From Bacteroidaceae bacterium (GTDB lineage: Bacteria > Bacteroidota > Bacteroidia > Bacteroidales > Bacteroidaceae): a stretch of DNA of 10,287 bases. The stretch lies in NCBI GenBank assembly GCA_028709135.1, contig JAQVXN010000045.1, positions 1 to 10,287 on the forward strand, read 5' to 3'. Position 1 is the stretch's first letter. Each line of letters begins with the position of its first letter. Below the pieces are notes generated by a model. It was not told the DNA's origin, did no database searches, and was given only the letters and a program-made list of their open reading frames with translations. Below are positions 7,049 through 10,287 of this stretch, piece after piece. The translations under genes and the position numbers were made by a program.

Positions 7049-9241
7049 ATGAAAAAAATACTTTTGACCCTAATTTTAATTCTCCTGATATTATTTCCTG
7101 TTGCGGCTGCCCGACAAACTAAAGTAGCTCTTGTTTTAAGTGGCGGTGGGGCAAAAGGTTTTGCGTATATTGGAGTTTTGAAAGTGCTTAAACAGCAAGG
7201 TATACCTATAGATATGGTTGTCGGCACAAGTATGGGCTCGATTATTGGTGGACTTTATGCTTTGGGTTACAGTCCCGAGCAATTGGACAGCTTAGTTCGC
7301 CATCAGGATTGGGCAACTTTGTTTTCTGACCAATCACCGCGTTTAGAACAAACTATTTCGGAACGTCAGGATGCGTCTCGTTATGTTTATTCCATTTCGA
7401 TGGGAGATAATATAGCAAATTCAGCACCTCAAGGTGTTGTGAACGGCCGAAATCTGGATAAAATGTTTAAAAAACTGACGGTGGGTTATCATCAAACTAT
7501 TTCGTTCGATAGTTTGGCAACGCCTTTTGCTTGTGTAGCTACAAATGTCGTTGATGGCTCTGAGTATGTTTTTCATCGTGGAGTCCTTTCTCAGGCAATG
7601 CGTGCCAGTATGGCTATCCCCGGCGTTTTTAGTCCAGTACGTCTGGATACAATGGTTCTAGTTGATGGTGGATTGGTAAATAACTTTCCTGCTGATGTAG
7701 CGCACAAAATGGGTGCTGACGTTATTATTGGTATTGGTTTCCAAAGTGAGAAGGTTAAATCATCTGATTTGAAATCTGTCACTCAAATACTGAATAACAT
7801 TGTTAACATTGAAACGCGGAAAAAGCTTTATGATAATGAAAAATTATGTGACCTCGTGCTGCATGTCGACGTACATGGCTTTTCTACAGGTAGTTTTACT
7901 ACAGATGCCATTGATTCCATGATCCGTTATGGAGAGGAAACGGCACTACTTAATTTGACTAAGATTCAAGAACTACATGAGAAAATAGGGCCACGTACAT
8001 ATAATCGGCGTCCCTATCGAGAATTAGATACTCAAAAAGAACGTTTTTTTATTCGCCAAGTAGCTTTTGAAGGGGTAAATCATAGTGAGGAAGAGCAGAT
8101 TTTGCGCCATTGTGAACTGTCAGATTTGCGTGAAATGAGTTTTGATGAAATAGAAAAAGCAGAACGTCAGATGATGGATGAACTTTCGTATACTTTTGTG
8201 ACTTATACGTTGCAGGAAATAGGAGGAGGTTATCGACTGACTTATTTGGTTAGTGACAGAAAAAAAGTTGGGGCTCGTTTGGGCGTTCGTTTGGATAATG
8301 AGGAGATTGCTTCCTTGTTGCTGAATTTGCAGCTTCGCTTACGAGCTACATTACCTCAAACGGTAGATTTTACGGCGCGTCTCGGTAAGCGTTCTTATGG
8401 TGAACTGGGTTATAATTTTGAGGCGAGCCGACGTCGTAACCTTGGCGCATTTTATCGCTTGGAATATAATGATATTAATATTTTCAGCCGGGGTATTCGT
8501 AGTTACAATATAGTTTATAATTTACATCGAGCAGGTATTCGGTTCCAAGATAATTTTTTGACGAATTTTCGTTATGAGGTGATGTGGGATTTTGCATATA
8601 ATTATTATCGTGATTTCCTTCATGGTCCTGAGAATATGGAGAATTTTAATTCGGAACATTTTTTCGAATATGTGTTTCGTCTTGATTATGATTCGTACGA
8701 TAAGGCGGCTTTTCCTCAGCGTGGAAGGCGTTTTTTTGCTAGTTATGGTTTGCACACGGACAATTTGTGGAATTATAAAGGGGGTGAGCCTTTTCATACG
8801 GCAGTCTATTTATACGAATGTGTCGTGCAGTTGTCAGCTCCTCATTTGTGTTTGATACCTTCTCTTTATGGACGGCATATTCTTGGACCACGTTATGGTT
8901 ATTCTCTTTCAAATTTTTTGGGTGGTAGTGACATGGGCCATTACTTTGAGCAGCAAATGCCTTTTGTGGGGATTAACAATGTGGAGCTTGTGCCACGTAA
9001 CAACTTGAATGTTTCTGTTTCTTTGCGAGAAGGTATTGGTCAGAAAGACTATGTTTGGCTGTCTGGCGGTGTAGGGGTGTTAAGTCAAAAGTTTTATTCC
9101 ATATTAACGAGTCGCTATCTTTTCGGTTTGGAAGCTGGATTCGGTATAGAAAGCCTTTTGGGACCTCTGCGCGCCACAATAGGATATTCCAACTATACTC
9201 GTAAATTTAATTTGGGCATTGATTTGGGTTGGCATTTTTGA
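7049..9241 (+). CDS. Outer-membrane patatin-like phospholipase with POTRA and beta-barrel (PlpD-like, type Vd)
   Basis: A 730-residue secreted protein. From ATG 7049 it opens with a strong signal peptide (Lys-Lys, a Leu/Ile core, then PVAAA). In-frame starts at 6971 and 6986 would bury that signal behind a polar extension and are disfavoured. The patatin domain (about 24-300) has the oxyanion loop GGGAKG (32-37), the nucleophile elbow GTSMG with Ser61, and the catalytic Asp206 in DGG, forming a Ser-Asp dyad. A POTRA-like domain follows (about 333-405, starting FFIRQVAFEGV). The rest (about 408-730) alternates polar and hydrophobic residues like a 16-strand Omp85/TamA barrel and ends in aromatic Trp-His-Phe, as outer-membrane proteins do. 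It should place a lipase/acyl-hydrolase at the cell surface or in the periplasm. The gene begins 49 nt after the HAD gene with no clear promoter, so it may be read from the same mRNA. Confidence 0.93.
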   Translation: MKKILLTLILILLILFPVAAARQTKVALVLSGGGAKGFAYIGVLKVLKQQGIPIDMVVGTSMGSIIGGLYALGYSPEQLDSLVRHQDWATLFSDQSPRLEQTISERQDASRYVYSISMGDNIANSAPQGVVNGRNLDKMFKKLTVGYHQTISFDSLATPFACVATNVVDGSEYVFHRGVLSQAMRASMAIPGVFSPVRLDTMVLVDGGLVNNFPADVAHKMGADVIIGIGFQSEKVKSSDLKSVTQILNNIVNIETRKKLYDNEKLCDLVLHVDVHGFSTGSFTTDAIDSMIRYGEETALLNLTKIQELHEKIGPRTYNRRPYRELDTQKERFFIRQVAFEGVNHSEEEQILRHCELSDLREMSFDEIEKAERQMMDELSYTFVTYTLQEIGGGYRLTYLVSDRKKVGARLGVRLDNEEIASLLLNLQLRLRATLPQTVDFTARLGKRSYGELGYNFEASRRRNLGAFYRLEYNDINIFSRGIRSYNIVYNLHRAGIRFQDNFLTNFRYEVMWDFAYNYYRDFLHGPENMENFNSEHFFEYVFRLDYDSYDKAAFPQRGRRFFASYGLHTDNLWNYKGGEPFHTAVYLYECVVQLSAPHLCLIPSLYGRHILGPRYGYSLSNFLGGSDMGHYFEQQMPFVGINNVELVPRNNLNVSVSLREGIGQKDYVWLSGGVGVLSQKFYSILTSRYLFGLEAGFGIESLLGPLRATIGYSNYTRKFNLGIDLGWHF

Positions 9242-9287
9242 GTTTGCAAATTTTTGTTTTGACATTTTTAGTTCAGCCGGTAAAGTT

Positions 9288-9322
9288 GGTGATTTAATAA
9301 ATAGCGGTTATTAAAGATCACC
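9288..9322 (+). terminator. Long hairpin downstream of the patatin gene
   Basis: GGTGAT-TTAATAA (9288-9300) pairs with TTATTAA (9308-9314) and, after a 2-nt bulge AG, with ATCACC (9317-9322). This gives 13 pairs around a 7-nt loop. It begins 46 nt after the stop codon, where a transcript end or 3' stabiliser is expected. No U-tract follows, so it is not a canonical Rho-independent terminator. Confidence 0.45.
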
Positions 9323-9361
9323 CATTTAATGCTTTCGTCGGAGTTCACTTATTTCAAGATA

Positions 9362-9404
9362 ACTAAAGTAGAATCCAGTTCAGAAGAGTCTGGATTAGTT
9401 TAGT
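9362..9404 (+). terminator. Second two-part hairpin downstream of the patatin gene
   Basis: Inner arms AATCCAG (9372-9378) and CTGGATT (9390-9396) pair perfectly around an 11-nt loop. Outer arms ACTAAA (9362-9367) and TTTAGT (9399-9404) extend the stem to 13 pairs across a small interior loop. The run that follows is A-rich rather than T-rich, so an RNA-structure or processing role is as likely as termination. Confidence 0.4.
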
Positions 9405-9639
9405 ATTAAAAAAAACCGTAATAACAGATCCTATGGGCCTCCGCATCAATCAGGCACCGCGAATTTTAAATGCTTCAATTACATTCCCCTTTTTTAAACA
9501 GCATTTTATAGGTCAAGACTTTAACCAGGCAGAAATATTTTACATCGTAGAGTTTTTGAGACACTTGATACATTTCATTATTTGGCTAAAATTCTATCAG
9601 GATAGAGTGTTCTAAATGAAATGTTACTTCTTATTCTAT

Positions 9640-9723
9640 GTGACGCGGTGCGTTTCTTTTGTGACGCGACGCGTTTTTTTCATGACGCACTGCGTTTCTT
9701 TTGTGACGCACTGCGTCACCAAC
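9640..9723. repeat. Four tandem 21-nt repeats with a dyad-symmetric TGACGC...GCGT core
   Basis: Units start at exactly 9640, 9661, 9682 and 9703. Each contains TGACGC-three bases-GCGT followed by a T-rich spacer; the last ends with CACC instead. Cores are ACGCG-G-TGCGT, ACGCG-A-CGCGT, ACGCA-C-TGCGT and ACGCA-C-TGCGT, so the inner arm base pair varies as G·T, G-C, A-T and A-T. The fourth unit is a 17-nt palindrome (GTGACGCA-C-TGCGTCAC, 9703-9719). The array is GC-rich in an AT-rich region. A protein-binding array or an RNA hairpin series are both possible. Confidence 0.9.
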
Positions 9724-9781
9724 TTTGATTGAGTATGTAAAAATTGGGGAAACACGATCAAATCAATTCTTTGAAAAAACG

Positions 9782-9796
9782 AGCATATTTTATGCT
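9782..9796. repeat. Short perfect inverted repeat
   Basis: AGCATA (9782-9787), a TTT loop and TATGCT (9791-9796) form a perfect 6-bp dyad just before the terminator-like hairpin. It is AT-rich and short, so its role is uncertain. Confidence 0.4.
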
Positions 9797-9813
9797 ATAT
9801 TTAAAAGGTGTAT

Positions 9814-9860
9814 CTCATAAACCTTTGTGACTCTTCAAGATTGTTTATGAGGCTTTTTCT
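9814..9860. terminator. Terminator-like hairpin with a following T-rich run
   Basis: CTCATAAAC (9814-9822) pairs perfectly with GTTTATGAG (9843-9851); GCTTTTTCT follows on the plus strand. A short T4 follows the stem on the minus strand. The 20-nt loop is large for an intrinsic terminator. The flank GGTGTATCTCATAAAC also resembles ends of some insertion sequences, so a relict IS end is an alternative. Confidence 0.4.
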
Positions 9861-9897
9861 ATGCTTGAAAATTTTTCAACAGTATAGCAGTTATTGA

Positions 9898-9951
9898 AAA
9901 ATATATTTGTTGTGTTTCAAAAGTTCTTTGTTGTATTTTAAAATATATTTG
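9898..9951. repeat. AT-rich imperfect tandem repeat, 42-nt period with a 21-nt sub-period
   Basis: AAAATATATTTG is identical at 9898-9909 and 9940-9951. Between them TTTGTTGTGTTTCAAAA (9906-9922) and TTTGTTGTATTTTAAAA (9927-9943) match at 15 of 17 bases with a 21-nt offset. Low complexity weakens the case, but the copy structure is visible. Confidence 0.5.
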
Positions 9952-10287
9952 CTCTGCTTTTTACAAGTGTGGATCTCTGAAGCGCTTGTTCGCATTGAAA
10001 AAATAGCCAGAAAAGATGAAACATTTTTTCAAAAGATTAATTTGAAACGTAAAATGGATTTGGCTCATTTTGCTTTTTGATGTGCAATATAAACGAACTA
10101 AAAAATATTTAGCGTTAAAATTTAACAGTATTTAAATGGTCAAAGAAAGAAGATATATGTAACCTTAATTCCGCAGACTGTTTGCTTGCATAGTTCAAAT
10201 CAATGTTGAGAAGTTATTTTAGCCAGTATTTCAGCTACAAAACGTTTTTTTTGCCTGTCTCATACTTAATTGTTCATTATCAAGTAC

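Larger units (their letters stand above)
9242..10287. other. About 1 kb intergenic region with hairpins and repeats, no convincing gene
   Basis: No protein with recognisable features is seen on either strand, and nothing resembles a tRNA or known ncRNA. From left to right it holds two long hairpins (9288-9404), a featureless stretch with one doubtful 60-codon frame (9433-9615), a 21-nt-periodic dyad array (9640-9723), two inverted repeats (9782-9851), an AT-rich 42-nt repeat (9898-9951) and a short palindrome GTTAAA-A-TTTAAC (10114-10126). TATATTTG boxes at 9902-9909 and 9944-9951 match the -7 consensus, but neither has a well-spaced -33 element. The last 200 nt show nothing further and may be the leader of a gene beyond the window. 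Confidence 0.6.

Noticed and set aside
9433..9615. 60-codon plus-strand frame beginning MGLRINQAPRIL
   Set aside because: No recognisable family, no promoter or leader signal and no neighbours to support it. The opposite strand has similar-looking short open stretches, so it is more likely non-coding or a relict.
9640..9723. CRISPR-like array
   Set aside because: Units are only 21 nt, abut without unique spacers, and no cas genes are present.
9898..10080. 60-codon open frame containing VWISEALVRIEK and ending LAHFAF
   Set aside because: It has no ATG near its start, its first part is just the AT-rich 42-nt repeat (KIYLLCF twice), and no homologous domain is recognisable.

Overview
The window looks like chromosomal DNA from a Bacteroidales bacterium. 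It is AT-rich. It has a secreted GH92-type glycosidase start, a Bacteroidota-style PdxA (the THGDTNGIGYE variant at the N-terminus), a patatin fused to a POTRA/beta-barrel, A-rich leaders instead of Shine-Dalgarno sites, and TAnnTTTG-type -7 boxes. The genus cannot be fixed from sequence alone. No tRNA, rRNA, CRISPR array or intact mobile element was seen.

Layout. (1) 1-272, minus strand: 5' end of a GH92 glycosidase gene, broken by an in-frame TGA exactly where the family has Gly. (2) 273-474: divergent intergenic region with a direct repeat and a -7 box. (3) 475-1563: rlmN. (4) 1667-6999: a tightly packed plus-strand run of pdxA, an NTP-transferase, an ATP-grasp protein, a CDP-alcohol phosphatidyltransferase, an LPG-synthase-TM/flippase-like membrane protein and a HAD phosphatase. 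Genes in this run overlap or are separated by at most 14 nt, which implies one mRNA and translational coupling. (5) 7049-9241: a two-domain patatin/outer-membrane barrel protein, 49 nt further on. (6) 9242-10287: about 1 kb with no convincing gene but several hairpins and a strictly 21-nt-periodic array of dyad-symmetric repeats.

Working model (inference). The five genes after pdxA look like a module that builds a polar lipid. The NTP-transferase would activate a phosphorylated alcohol as a CDP- (or other NDP-) derivative. The CDP-alcohol phosphatidyltransferase would move the phospho-alcohol onto a lipid acceptor. The HAD enzyme would remove a phosphate. The multipass protein could move the product across the inner membrane. 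The ATP-grasp protein would phosphorylate the headgroup or ligate something to it. The gene set recalls inositol-lipid loci of Bacteroidota, including a proposed Prevotella-type route without a phosphatidylinositol-phosphate intermediate. No inositol-phosphate synthase is in the window, however, so the headgroup is unknown. The ATP-grasp partner and the displaced last Asp of the phosphatidyltransferase motif are the most unusual parts.
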